The translations under genes were made by a program, and so were the position numbers. The notes beneath the pieces were generated by a model, which was not told the DNA's origin, ran no database searches, and was given only the letters and a program-made list of their open reading frames with translations. From assembly GCF_019399895.1 (NCBI RefSeq), contig NC_091877.1, forward strand, positions 3,286,001 through 3,350,000: a DNA stretch of 64,000 bases. The letters are read 5' to 3'. Shown in pieces: positions 50,764 through 63,218 of the stretch (its first letter is position 1; each line of letters opens with the position of its first letter). The stretch comes from Cardiocondyla obscurior. Its lineage: Eukaryota; Arthropoda; Insecta; Hymenoptera; Formicidae.

Positions 50764-51322
50764 GTTATAGTGAAACTGAGTTGGAAAACCGATAAATTTT
50801 GAAAGAATTCTATCCACTACGTGCTAAGATCTTGCGACGTCAAATCGTCGAAAATCGGAGTTGAGAAACGCTGCAGCGTACAATATTTGATACCATAGCA
50901 ATCGAGAGAGACTCACCCAGGCTGCCGGTTAATGTAGAGTTAAAATGTCAACAAGAAAATATTTTAGTACTCATATGTGTCTCGCTACTTACTTAAGACA
51001 TCACTACTAGAGTTTATAGCACTTTTGTTTATCCTATATTATCAATGTACGTAACAACGTATGAACAATTGAAGAGATCTGTTTCTGTCCTCTTAACCTC
51101 ATCTCTCTCTCTCCCCCTTTCCCTTCTTCCACTCCAACAGCAAAGAATCATCGCCATGCATCTGGCTAGTTCTGAATTTTTCTGATAAACTGTCGGATTC
51201 CTCTACAAATTGACCTATAAATCTGATATTGCTTAAAATCAATCAAAGCCTCTCAAAGGCTCACGATCCTCCAAAAGCCGAACTGCTTCCTGAACTCTCT
51301 TTTAATACGGGGCAGTATCCTA

Positions 51323-54300
51323 TCAAGGGGGATGCAGCTCGCGATGGTGAGCCCTGGCAGTTAAGATGGCCTTCAGCTCTGAGTCCAGCTGCTTCTTGGT
51401 TCTCTCGCTGATTCCTTGGCCACCCACCACCGGTTGAGTCAACCTCGGTGACGGTAGATCCACCATCAATTTACTGCTGTCGCGATTTTCGTGACTCCTG
51501 GCGCGTCGTATGGGTTTCTTGATGGGTAACGCTTCCTCTTGGGTCTTCTCTTCGCCCGGGGAACGACTCAAAGAAAGAGTCATTTCTTGATTTAGGGTAT
51601 ATGTCGAACCACGACTACCACCACCACCATTCCCACCGCCACTCCTGGTGCCTATAGCCTCCGACGACCTAGTAAGGTCAATAGTTCCGGAGCCCCACTC
51701 GCGTGACAGTTTTCTCCCGATAGCAGACGTGAGTTCGCTGTTTGGTGACAGCAGCGGACTTCTAGATGCCTGATAGCCGGCTGAATGAGGCGGTTTCAAA
51801 GTAGTAAACACCGGGAAGGATTGGCCTCGCTTGGCCGGGCTGCGAGAATATCTCGGTGTCGGCACGCCGCCACCTCCAGCAGCGGAATCACGACGAATGG
51901 TCGGCGTGCCCCCACCGATCGAATCGCTCCTAGTAGGTGCTAATGGGCGCAAATTAGCACTGCCGCCGAAGTGAGACCCGAGACGCGGCGGCGGCGAATC
52001 ACCATCTCCGTGACTCAATCTCCGGCCTACCGTTTCTAACGGACTTCTCGCGCGCAAATTAGTGTTGCTGAGTGTAAATTCGCGCGGCTTCATCGGCGCA
52101 TCAAGACTCACCGGCGATAATCCAAGGCGGGATGCAGACAGATTTGTCGAACTCCTACTTTTTTCTGACCGCTTATTAGGGCTTCGAGGCATCAGCGGGC
52201 TTTTACTGCGACTCCTCTCTCTATCTTTCCCTAATTTTTCATCCTTTTTCACCGCCTTAGAGTCATCAGGCTCTTCACGTACAGTCTCAATTTTCTCTTC
52301 TTGTTGTACTCTGTAAAAGAGACATTTAATATTTAGTATGATTAATTATTTGGTATTATTGCTTTCTTTTAATCTCTGATAATTTTTTCTGTTATTTTTA
52401 TGCAATTAATTAATTAAAGAAAAAAAAAAAAAAAAAAATTATATATATATATATTATATAAAATTCTTTCTTGAAAAAATATTATTATCCAATTGTTCAC
52501 TTTTTATATTATTTATCGGCACAGAAACTAAATACTTTGTTTCAACAAGTCAAGTTAAATTGCATTCCGTTACCTTCGAATTTCTTGAATCATCTCGAAA
52601 AACTGTGCTTTGCTTTTACGTCTGCGACGTTGTTCATGTTCCTTCTGGAACATGGAATCGTTATAGGTATTTAGAAATCAAAGTAAGCATACGTCCATAA
52701 GTTTGCAAACGTCAAATTTTAAGTAAATACAAATTTATATATATGTATGTATATAAAAAAAAAATTACATTGTTGCTGTGTATTAGTTTATCTGTATTTT
52801 AATAATTTTATCCAGATTTCGTTCGCAAACTTGTGGGTCATTTAAAAAATCAAAGACACGCACTCGTTTAACACTTTTTTGGAAGAGCGACGCGATCTGA
52901 CCCTGTCGCACCGTGTGCACCAATTCGCGGGCGGCATGATGTGGCGAGACCAGCTCCACGCAATTGATAAATCTGTACAACTTCTGTGAAAAGAACATAA
53001 CATTACGACTCCGCCAGATGGAATCTTCCGGTCTATGACGTAATCGTGGCAGCGTGTATTTGTAGAAGAGATGTTCTCCCATTAATATAATGGTACCAAG
53101 CACCACCCCCATTCCGAGCAGACAAAACACTCCGGCCACGGACGCGACTCCTAACGGCCTGGGTTGACCACCTGGCTCAGCATCTAACGCCGCACCCATC
53201 CCTGGTCGACCACTTAGACAAGGTAGATCGCCATACCTGGAATTAGCTCACTTTATATAAAGTGTTTACCTCGCTGTTTTACAATAATTTTTTTTTTTTT
53301 TTAACGTAGTAATAATCTTGTATAAAGATGCATAAAATATATATAATATATATAACTGATATTTATAAAATTACATATATTAAATTATTTAATACAAATA
53401 TATATAATTATGTAAATAAATTGATTTTATAGAGATAAATCTTTAACGAGATAAGTAACACTCACTTATATTTTTCACGAGCAGTTCACATATTCTACGC
53501 GTCGGACTTTATTTATCACTTAATGTATTTTCGTCTAATGTAATTATCACGCTCCCGTTATCACGCAAACAAAAAGAAAGTCCGCACGCGAACAGATATT
53601 GATTATCCAATTTTTGCACTTATTTTTGCGCATCGCTCACCATTTTTCTTGTAGAATGTCCAGCAACCCGTTACTCGTGTAATTTGCTATAACTTTCGAT
53701 ATGCTTTCCTTCAAGGGATGCCCTCTCGTAAGTGCGATTGCATAAGTATCCTCATTGATGGTATCACCGATCTTTTGCAAGCGGCACCCGTCGTCGGTTG
53801 CCCGATAATAATCAAGAATCGGAGTATCTGCGATCAGAATGTCCAGAGTGCCGTTTCTCAATCTTTCCACACCTTCAGCGACATCCGACAAAGAATATCG
53901 AGCCATGTGAGACCATAATTCCGGATTCGCTCTTTGCACATAATATTCGGCTGCAGAAGCTCTCGGTGCCCCAACTTTTTGTGCCAACAGCTGTAATATA
54001 TTGCATTAATTTTTTAAAATTTATACCTAAAGTGAGATATTAAAAGAAAATTAACATTTTTACATTAAATTTTGTTTTATCCATAAATATATTAAGTAAT
54101 AGTAGAAAAATTTCATATTCTTTTAGATATTTTTCGATAAACATATTTATAAAATGCAAAGCTACTTACGCTTTTATCGTGATAATTGCTCACTGCTGAA
54201 TGAAAAAACAGACCGGCGATAAGGGCAGCTATATTAGCCGTATACGAGGCCACGAAAATAACAGAAAAGCCGCCCCAAATGTTGATAAGGAACTTGTTAG

Positions 54301-56669
54301 GCCAAGATTTTGGCGCCTTGAAGGCCACGAGGTGGCCGCACAAAAGGCCCCACATCACCCATAGCGCAGAGGCGATGGAGAAGTTCTTGCTGCGCTGTCT
54401 GCCCCAGGGATTCAGGCCAAACGGGCTGAACCATTCGTAAAGCGCGACAGCAATCGCGGTGAAGTTCAGGGATGTGAATACGGCGATCCACAGCTCCGTG
54501 CTGAACGGAAACAAAAACGCGAACAGCGGTATCTCAGAACGTAGCTTTGGCGCTGTGAGGAAGCTCACACCGCTGAAATAATACGGCGTGGTGAAGTCCA
54601 CCACTTTGGCACGATGAGTGGACACGCTCAAAGCAGCAAACGCCAATTGTGCTCGACCAGACACCAGTTCACCCATTACACCGTTCCACGTACCGTTGCG
54701 GCTGTTCCGTTTTCCAAACAGCCCGTCCTCCGCCAGATACAGATCAAAACGAAATCCGAGCTCACGCGCCACCAAAGACAGTAGATCCATACTCAGACCA
54801 TAGCAGCACATTACGGCGTTACCTTGCTGACAGATAAGTCCACGTAGACAGAAACCTTCCTGCAGATTTGTAACCATGGTAAATGGCGACGCCAGCGCGG
54901 TCACAATACGATAAATCGGCATCCCAATCTTCTCGCCGCCCTGCTCGAGATACGCTGGCATGATACCGCCACCTGGCCAGATTATGGTGTCCAGGCGAAC
55001 TTCCCTGCCTCCCTTGATAGTGCCGACTTTGGTCCACCTATTAAACATTAATTATATCGGTTATTCCATCTTGTAGCAATGAGTATAAATATTTTAAGAT
55101 TAAGTTAAACCTTAGTTGAGTCTTATTCCCAGGAAACCTGACGGCTTGCAAGTTTAGTAACTGGAATTCTGCCTTGTCTTTAGAGATCTGTCCCATAGAT
55201 TTTCTCAATTTACTCGTCAAGGTTGCAGATACATTCTCCCTCGCGTCACTCGTCATAAATTTAGCATCACGATCCGGAAAACATTCTGGAACGAAATGTT
55301 CTTTGATCTGTAAATCGCGCATACGACTCAATCTCGTTTTCGTTTCCAAAAAAGTCTCGTCCAATGCTTGCGAGGTCTCTCTCAATATTCTAGTCAATAT
55401 AGTATCGCCATCCAAAATCCTGATACCGGACGGTCTAAGCGCAAGCATTCCAATCGGCATAAAACTCTTGGAATTAAGCTCCTTGTCACTCGTGAATCTT
55501 ACAACGTCCTCCTCGTCGTCAAAATTGAAGCCCTTGTCCTCTCTTTTAGTCAAAACCTTCTCATCTCGCCATCTGAATTCTTGCAACCGATGTATATCGT
55601 TGGCTAGACTCGGCAGGGAATTTAGCGATGGCAATGGCTTATCATCAGAAGCAAGATTCGTCGTTCGTTCCAACAACGGTAAATTTTCGTTCGCTGCAAC
55701 AGCGACACGCGAGCTATGAAGGAGATGCGAGCTAATAATGTTGGGCTCATTCGGTCGCAACTCCGCCTTCAGATCCAGCCAGAGCCACAAAAATCTCCCC
55801 GAGAGCATCTCAAACTTGCTAGCTGCACCGAGAATCTTCCGAGCGTTATTTAGATCGCAGGCCATCACCACGACTCCTCCGCTGCCGCTTTCTTCGGCTA
55901 CTCGCCTTAGCCTTAATCTTAGAGTTCTGTCATTCGTCGGAAGGTGTATAATCGCGCGAGGTGTTAATATCGGCTGATTCGTTTGTAGAAGATGAGTGAC
56001 GGGCAGGAGAGTAGTATCGATGAGAAGAGTAAACGCGTGCCAGTTAGCCCGATTCATCAAGGCTGCAGCTGCTGCTCCGACCTCTTTGGGGCTCGAACCT
56101 ATTCGATTCTCAAATCGGCCAAGATTTCCCTGTAAAGAAAAAGTAATAATTCTTAACGTTACAAAACAAAATAATTAAAAATATTCCTAGACCCAGATAT
56201 ATACCTGGCGAAGGAAGTCTCTGTGTGTAAACGGCAACCACAGAGCTGGAAGATTCAAGGCGGCAGCAGCCGTAACGAGAAATCTGGCTGCCGATCCTCC
56301 CCCTATAATAAGGCTTAATACTGTTTTTCCGCCTTTGATGTCTGTACAAAATTTGTTTAACATTGACAAGGGGTATAACAAGGTATTCGTCGTCATGGAT
56401 GTCATCCTGGTTTCTATGTACGACACATCCATGTCTGCGTGAAAAGATTCCAGCCTCGCTTGCTCCCATACTTTCTGTACGTCTGCCTTGAAAGAAGTCT
56501 GAGGCTGAGTGAAACATACCACTATCCGCCATGACGAGTAAGACGATCTAAGCCTGGCCTTTGCCGCTCTCAGAGACTTGGCAGCATCCGCGGTACCGGA
56601 CACTGACACAGAAGTCCCTAATAAGAGGAGGATTACAACTCCAGTATAGGAGCCAGGCATCTTCCTCAA
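51323..56669 (-). CDS. Nmdar2: Ionotropic glutamate receptor, NMDA GluN2-type subunit (Nmdar2), seven coding exons, 1377 aa
   Basis: Exons from the start: 56205-56669, 55111-56129, 54170-55037, 53641-53990, 52864-53236, 52574-52644, 51323-52310; 4134 nt in frame. NMDA receptors are glutamate-gated cation channels that pair GluN1 with GluN2-type subunits and serve synaptic plasticity. Order: signal peptide (residues ~5-28), amino-terminal domain, S1 (VMCCYGLSMDLLSLVAREL), M1 after FPFSTELW, pore loop M2 (LWVMWGLLCGHLVAF), M3 with ASYTANIAALIAG, S2 with LIADTPILDYYRA and the DDGC Cys, M4 (SVAGVFCLLGMGVVLGTI), then a ~430-residue cytoplasmic tail. The tail has a Lys/Arg cluster (exon 6) and a Ser/Arg/Pro/Gly-rich final exon. 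EHLFY after M4 and the S2 pattern point to GluN2 rather than GluN1. The last residues are RELHPP, not the ESDV PDZ ligand of vertebrate GluN2. Start: MRK, with MPG three codons on as an alternative. Confidence 0.9.
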
Positions 56670-56697
56670 TTTTCCCTATACTCCCCTTCCTCTTTTT

Positions 56698-56721
56698 CTA
56701 CTTAACTTTTTTCATATACAT
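56698..56721 (-). promoter_or_regulatory. Upstream ORF of seven codons in the Nmdar2 5' UTR
   Basis: After the acceptor TTTTTTACAG|ATTAGG at 56741, the leader contains ATG TAT ATG AAA AAA GTT AAG TAG before the main start at 56669. A short uORF of this kind can lower main-frame translation; whether it does so here is inference. Confidence 0.4.
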
Positions 56722-57358
56722 TGCTGAAGCGTGGGCCTAATCTGTAAAAAAATTATATCTACGTTAAGAAATATTTTTATGTCATCAATATACATGTACA
56801 ATAGATACGTAATTGACACATATGACAGATAAATCTAGGTTAACGTATGTATGTTGAAATATTCGTCAGAACATTAATTATCGTGTGCAAGATACAACTA
56901 ATTTCAAATTATTTTCAAGTTGTACTTTGTAAAGAATTTATTCAGCACAAGATACTTGTAATTATATATCTTGTGTTATGTTACAAGTAGTAGATATATA
57001 CATATATACATATATATATATGTATATATGTATGTATATGTATGTATGTATAATGAGAAAAAATACTTCATCTTCGTATGTGCTGCGAAGAGAATGTGAT
57101 CAATTTATTAATATCAACAACCGATATATACAAGATTAATAACAATATCATTCACCTGCCAGGGTAGTTACCCTGTTCTACTTTCTTTTTTTTTTTTACG
57201 AGTACCGCGATAACGCTCTCGATACAAACAGACATATAAATTTATGTATTCACGCCGTCGGCGTACACTTTTGACGAGAGAGAGAGATTCAAAATCACAT
57301 TCTACAAACTGTAAATCCGTACGCGTTTCGAAGATGCACAAAACAGAGACGACCTTAC

Positions 57359-57500
57359 CTCTTGACGGAAGGGATAGAAGGTCGCGCGACTGGTGGGGGT
57401 TTAAGAAGAGCAGAGCAGAGATCGTCTTTTGGCCACCGCCGCATAATAGCTGTTCGGGTAAACCGTGTCAATCGTCGCGAGGCACTCGGTCAATTGGTCG
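57359..57500 (-). promoter_or_regulatory. Probable noncoding first exon of Nmdar2
   Basis: The minus strand reads TCAAGAG|GTAAGG, a strong donor at 57357-57358, facing the acceptor at 56742-56743. The 5' limit is not visible; 57500 is arbitrary. The area is CpG-rich, as expected for a promoter-proximal exon. Confidence 0.4.
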
Positions 57501-58937
57501 GTGCTGAGGACACGGATAATCAGCCACCCCGTCACTTGTCCACCCCCGGACAATCTGCCCCGTGCGTAACGGCCATTTTCGCGAGAGCAGCCCCTCCCTT
57601 TAAATTTCACTCCTGTGGCATCCTGTGGTCCACACGAGCGCGCTCGTGGCATACTCATATATCGCGACCTGTCTCTCTCTCTCTCTCTCTTGTGTGTGTG
57701 TGCGCGCGCGCTCGCGCTCGTACGTGTGTCCTTGCTTGTATCGGCGACACCTCCGACAATGCCACTAACACTCGTGGATTTTGCTGACGCCCGTTATAAA
57801 TGTCCCTCGCAGTCTTCTATGAATTAAAAAAGAACAGGGTTTCTTGCGCTTCTCTTAATACAAAGTGTCCCGGAAATCACGATCCGATTTTCCACTCCTC
57901 GCTCTCGGGATTATTCGATTCTTTTCTTCAATAAAATGAGGAAAATAATTTCAAATTATCGTGAGAGGATGATGATTAAAGATGTTACATACATGGGAAG
58001 GCTGAAAAATAAAAATAATGTAAATGAAAACTTTAAGGATTCACCTGGGAATATTGAGAATGTATAGGTACTCGATTTTTATTTCACAGGTTTAATTTGG
58101 ACAACTTTCCAACTAATAAAATAAATATACCATTAAAGTTGAATGAGATTTGTTTTGGAACTGTCGTTGAAATTTAGTTACTAAAGCTAAAATATGTTGA
58201 AGCAATAATCTTGAATTTTATTTAAAGGAAACTCTCCGTTTTTGTGTAATTAATTAAAAAATTTCCTTACATTGAAATTAAAACTAAAATTATTTGTATT
58301 ACGATGTAGAAATAAATTTATGTTATTTATAAATAAATACTTAAATGTCTTTGTATAAGCTTCATTCGTCTATAATAATTAAATAACAAAAAGATATTAC
58401 ATAAATTCAATATAATTCAACATATATTACTTTCACTAATTCCATTTAGAATTAAAATAATGGTAATGTATATGTAAAATAAGGTATGACGTACAAAACT
58501 CCTTACATACAGCAATCCTCGAATTTTCAGTAGACAATAGTCCAAAGTTCTTTTCGGCCAGAAAATAGCTTCGTATATTTGGGATCCTTTTAATGTACAT
58601 TTGCATTATATACATATATGTATGTTACGCCGCTCTGTCATAATTGGGAGCATTTTAACTAGGTTTACAAGGCATTGAAACAATAAGGAGACATGTCCCG
58701 AAGCCCCTGCTTCACCGAACTTGTTGTCACCTCCGAAAACTTCCTCTCTCACTTTTTTTTCTTTTCTCTTTTTCACCCCCTGTCTTTCTCTCTACGGCTA
58801 AAATAATGTAATCGGAATGCAATTACATGGATGCAGTTACCTCACAGATAATGAAATTTCTGCTCCACCTTTAGCTCTCCTTTCGCTAGGTAATTTATTA
58901 CAGACAGATTTTTGATAACAGATAACGTTGATTAAAA

Positions 58938-61900
58938 TTAGCTAAATAGATTTTGCTGTGACGTATCATTTTCGAAAGTACTCCATGCATTATTCAACTC
59001 CATGAAAATCAACTTTGCTATATTTTCATTTGCGGTGCCCGCTTGCTGCAACACAAAAATAAATCCATTAAATGTTTTCTCTTAAATAAAAAAATTATCA
59101 CAAAATTATTTAAATAATAAAATTAATTTTCGTAATATCAAGTATAACGATATTCATATTTCTCTTCGCCTTCGATTTATTGCTTGCACTATTATTACAA
59201 TATTATTAACATTTAAATGTGTTAATATCTACTAGAAAATGAAAAAGATATTAATGTCTTGTGAATAATAAAGAAAATAATAATATACGGTGAAAGAAGA
59301 AGGATCTGAGCAGCGATATTTGACGAGATTGTCGAAAATACCTTGTCTGGATGTACAGCTAAGCAAGCTTTTCTATAGGCTTTTTTAACGTCCGCAGTCG
59401 TGACCAGTTGATGCATTTCGCAACGCTGCCACCTGTCAGCCTCCGGCCACAGAACCGTGTGCAACGAGCAGAGTAAGGCCCGTAAATTTCCTTTTTTCCC
59501 CTCTGTCCACTCAGCAATTTTTAATCTATCGGGATCCATTGACTTAGCTGCTTCCACTTTTCGCATCTGATTTATTGTCTTCGGGCTATCCTTATCCGTC
59601 TTACGCGAGCTGAAGAAATTGTAACCCTGGCTCCCGAGCAAATCCTCGAACGCATCGCCGCTCGTTTTCTCTTTCGCTTTACCGCTTAACGTGTCCGAGG
59701 TGCCGCTGCCCGCGCCATTCATCTCATTGGTTGTTGCGTTAGATTTGTGCATCGTGTTCGGACTGGAATGAATCGGCGTACTTGCAGGCGCCGGGCTCGC
59801 CGATCGTGGAGTATTCGAGTTCCTCGGGGTGCCGTTCCAACTACCTGTGAGACCGCCGCCTAACGATCCAGCCAAATTAGCGAATGGATCTTTGTTAGCC
59901 TGAGCAGCGAAATTCGGCACGCTGGCATTTCGCGGGAAAGTTTCCTCGGAATTTGAGGATTTCATAGCATTTGAGTTCGCGTTCCCCGTCGCAAAACTGC
60001 CGAGAAGATTGCCCGAGGCGTTTCCGCCTAGCGGATCAAACATGAAATTGTTCGACGCTGTCTGATTTTGCCCGAATAACAAATCGTTCATATTCAGATT
60101 ACTGTTGTTGTTTTTTGTCGCAGAATTGTCATGTCCAAATAATAAATCAGTCGGGGCGTTATTATTAATTAAAGGTATTGAATTGGCGGTCTCGGCCTGC
60201 GGTGCCGACATGCCAAATCCGCCCAAGAGATCGCTTTCATTTTGACTAGAACTAGAAAAGATATCTAATCCTGGATTTGCCGCCGCGGTGGCGGGAGTAT
60301 TTGAGGTATTATCGGTATTGTCCGGCATGCCAAGATTTAACAAATCAGCCTCTTGAAAGCTGCTTTCTTCGATCTTGTTTGGCTCTTCGTCTTTTGGCTG
60401 TTCCGGTTGAGGTTGAGGTTGAGGTTGAGATTGAGGTTGAGGTTGCGGCCTTGCTTCATGTTGTGAAACCTCATCGGTTTCACTCGATGGTATTTTTTGA
60501 ATCTACAATAATATCAATTAACATAAATTATAAACAGCTTTCAAGTATTTTTTATTTCTTAACATTAAAAATATTACTATAACATTTATAAGTAATAATA
60601 ACAATTAATGTGTTTTAACCTCTTCCTGATGAGAAGCTGTTCTAAAGTTCTCCAAAGTTTCTTCCATTTCCAGCGTTGAGCCAAATAATGCATCCGGTGC
60701 AGGAGTAATACACGTTTCTGCTTCCCACGGTGACGGCACTCTCGACATTTTCGCATTTTCCTCACCTATCATGACGTTCAACACAACGCGGAATTTGCCG
60801 CCAATCTCGGGAGCGTCGTCTAAGTCACGTTTTTCAAACGTCAAGGCGCTCTCGGTAATGGGTACGTAACCAGTATGAAAGTGCAGCGAAGCAATTTTAA
60901 TCCCAATCACCCGGCCAAGCTGCTGTCTGGCGTGGTGTATCACTAGAGTAACGTCACCGCGCACAGCCGCGTCTCCTAGAATCAGACAGACTTTACCTTC
61001 CATCATTCCAAATAGCTTCATTTCCTCGTAGACGGCCTTTTTTGTCGTAAAGACCAGCGCGCCGTTACTGTAAATCTCTATGTACGGTCGGCAACCGTCC
61101 TTTGCTCTAGTAAACAACGGCACCGGTTGTATGATAACGGAGCGGAGAACCAACGGCTTCGTGTGTGGAGGCCGACCACTCCTGAGTAAGCTCATATAAT
61201 TAATACTGCGCAATTCTGAGGCTTGCAAATGCGGTGGCTGGCAACGTCTCGTCGTGAACAGAGCGATTGCCTCGTCGCTAGTGATCAGAGCCCTAGAGTA
61301 GATCAGTAGAGTGCACGCCACTGTAGCGCTTGCCCGATACCCGTCCTGAAAAAATTAATTAGCATAATAATCGCGTTAAACAATTATTTAAATTACGCGA
61401 TTTGTATTACAATATACTTACGGTACAGTACAGCACTACCACGTGATTAAAATCCGCACTTAGATATTGATAGATATCTTGACAGATTTGATACAGAGCA
61501 AACAGCATAGGTGCATTCGATTCCGGAGTAGCGTAAGCAAACGAGCAATCGATATGCCTGCCGGGAAGTCGCGCGACGTTTGGCCGGCCACGAGACAGAT
61601 TGTAGAGTTGAATTTTTGCGGGCGGAGGATGCCTGGCATGGAGAAAGGCTCTCACGTCCTCCACATGATTAGCTCGATAGGCGGATTCGATACCGTCGGC
61701 TGGATACGGCATAACGAGTATACGCGACGTCAGATAACTCGCGTCTAGTTCTGTCCTGGCCATACTCTGTTGAACGGTATGCATCACCTTGCTCGAGGTA
61801 TCTTTTAAATTGCGTAAAATACTGCCGGCGCCGCCTCTGAGCGAATTGAATAGGCCAGTTGTACTCTGAGGCGGAGGGACTTTAGATACCGTCGTCTGCA

Positions 61901-63218
61901 CGGGTGCTGGTCTTGGTGGTGGTGGCGGCATCGTTCCCGGCGCGGTGGAACGAGGCACGGACGTTGGTGGAACGCTCGACGGTGGCGGCGGCGGCGGTGG
62001 CGTTGGACGTGGGGGTGGCGATGGTTTCATCGTGATTTCAATCCGCGGTGGTTCTCTGAGATCAAAGTCGTTCGATTCGGCGATTGCTGCTAAACGTTCT
62101 AAGAGTTGTGCCGTCGTCAACCTTTGTATCGGAGAGACTTGCAGACATCCTTTCACCAGATCGTGAAGACACGCATACTTTGGATTAGGTGGTAATGGTG
62201 GATACTTGCCGTTCACAATTGCCAATTTGTTACCTGTATAATAAAAAATACTTGAATAAACACTGTTATCGCGTGATAAAATCGCTAGTTTTTCTAAAAT
62301 TGATATCGGCTATTATAGCGAAAAATATAAAACGGCATAAGATTTTTTTTTTTTTTTTTTCTTATTTCAACAAATTTTACCTATTCTCGAAAGAGTTTCC
62401 GTTTACTATGAGACATCCTGTATATTCAATATCAATTATACAATCTGTACGCTCTAATTAATTGGATATTTAGCAAATCTGTAATTATCTTACCTTCTGG
62501 GAAAGGATGTCTTAATGTAATCAAAGAATATAATATACATCCTAAAGCCCAACAATCTACTGGAGGCCCTATAGGTTCATTGTTCCACGTATCCATCATT
62601 TCCGGAGCGCGATACATGGGGGTTGTATACTTGGCCATCTGATCTTCTAGAGTAGCACGTTTTTGAGCATTCCATGACGGATCCGGTAATATTTGCTGAG
62701 TCGAGGTGCTACCAAAGTCGCAAAGTTTCACAAGGCCGTCTCTGCCGAGTAAAAAGTTTTCCAGCTTGATGTCTCGATGCACAAACGGTTCTGGTTGTTG
62801 ACTGTGCATGTGATGCACCGCTCGTGTCGCTTGATAGGCAATTTTGCATACTTGGGCGAGAGTTAACGTATTTGCGGATACGCTCCTCAGTATATCCGCT
62901 AAGGTACCGCCGGGACATAACTCGGTGACAACCAGGTATTCGTATCCCTTACGTTCCTCTCGTTCCAATCTTTGAGCATATAAGAACTGAATAACGTTTG
63001 GATGATTCGACAGTTTCTTCAACGTATCTATCTCTTGTACAACGACTCTGTTTGCATCTTCATCGACGGCGATAAGTTTCTGATAAAAATTAATTTCGTT
63101 TTGTACAATATTACGATTTTATATATATATATATATCGTAAAATAAGTATATTTACCTTAAGTGCATATTCTTTTCCCGTAGCGATATCTTCCACTGCAA
63201 ACACCAGTGCCCATCCAC
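58938..63218 (-). CDS. aux: Auxilin / cyclin-G-associated kinase (GAK), six exons seen, first coding exon missing
   Basis: Exons in order: 63157-63218, 62494-63079, 61422-62233, 60620-61345, 59342-60502, 58938-59045; all phases agree. The protein uncoats clathrin vesicles by recruiting Hsc70 and, in flies, supports Notch ligand endocytosis. Domains: a NAK-type kinase with the Lys in EYALK, HRDIKLEN, CDFGS and a MYRAPEMM activation-segment end; a Pro-rich linker (about 61930-62030); a PTEN-like phosphatase domain whose loop reads YCTDGYRAS and lacks the active CX5R spacing; and a C2 domain (VPLFTRAKDGCRPYIEIY). A Gly/Asn/Ser-rich region with repeated DLL and a DPF motif for AP2/clathrin follows, then a J domain with HPDK split by an intron right after the motif and ending IFMELNNAWSTFEND. 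Exon 63157-63218 begins inside the glycine loop (GGWALVF) in phase 1 after TCAACAG, so an upstream coding exon exists, probably beyond 64000. Confidence 0.93.
60409..60452 (-). repeat. Hexamer repeat coding for a Pro-Gln tract in auxilin/GAK
   Basis: GTTGAG units on the plus strand encode alternating Pro-Gln (one unit has Ser-Gln) at the start of the clathrin-binding region. The tract lies inside the exon and keeps frame, so length changes would alter the protein only by residue pairs. Confidence 0.85.

Larger units (their letters stand above)
42961..51322. other. CpG-rich gene-poor interval upstream of Keap1
   Basis: More than 8 kb without a supportable coding exon. CpG-rich blocks (42960-43650, 44340-44800, 47900-48260, 48870-49260) alternate with AT-rich stretches. 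Many frames of 60-150 codons exist but are Arg/Ser-rich, mutually overlapping and without domains. The right end, about 50.4-51.3 kb, likely includes the 3' UTR of Nmdar2. Simple repeats are listed separately. Confidence 0.45.
56670..58937. other. Nmdar2 5' region and intergenic DNA
   Basis: Holds the Nmdar2 5' UTR (to 56741), an intron, a likely noncoding exon starting at 57359 and a CpG-rich patch at 57360-57800 that may be the promoter. It also has simple (TATG)n sequence near 57000-57050 and (TC)n-(TG)n-(CG)n near 57670-57716. 57860-58937 is AT-rich and probably includes the 3' UTR of auxilin/GAK. No coding sequence is supported. Confidence 0.45.

Noticed and set aside
55174..55719. A 181-codon plus-strand open frame
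   Set aside because: Antisense shadow of Nmdar2 exon 2.
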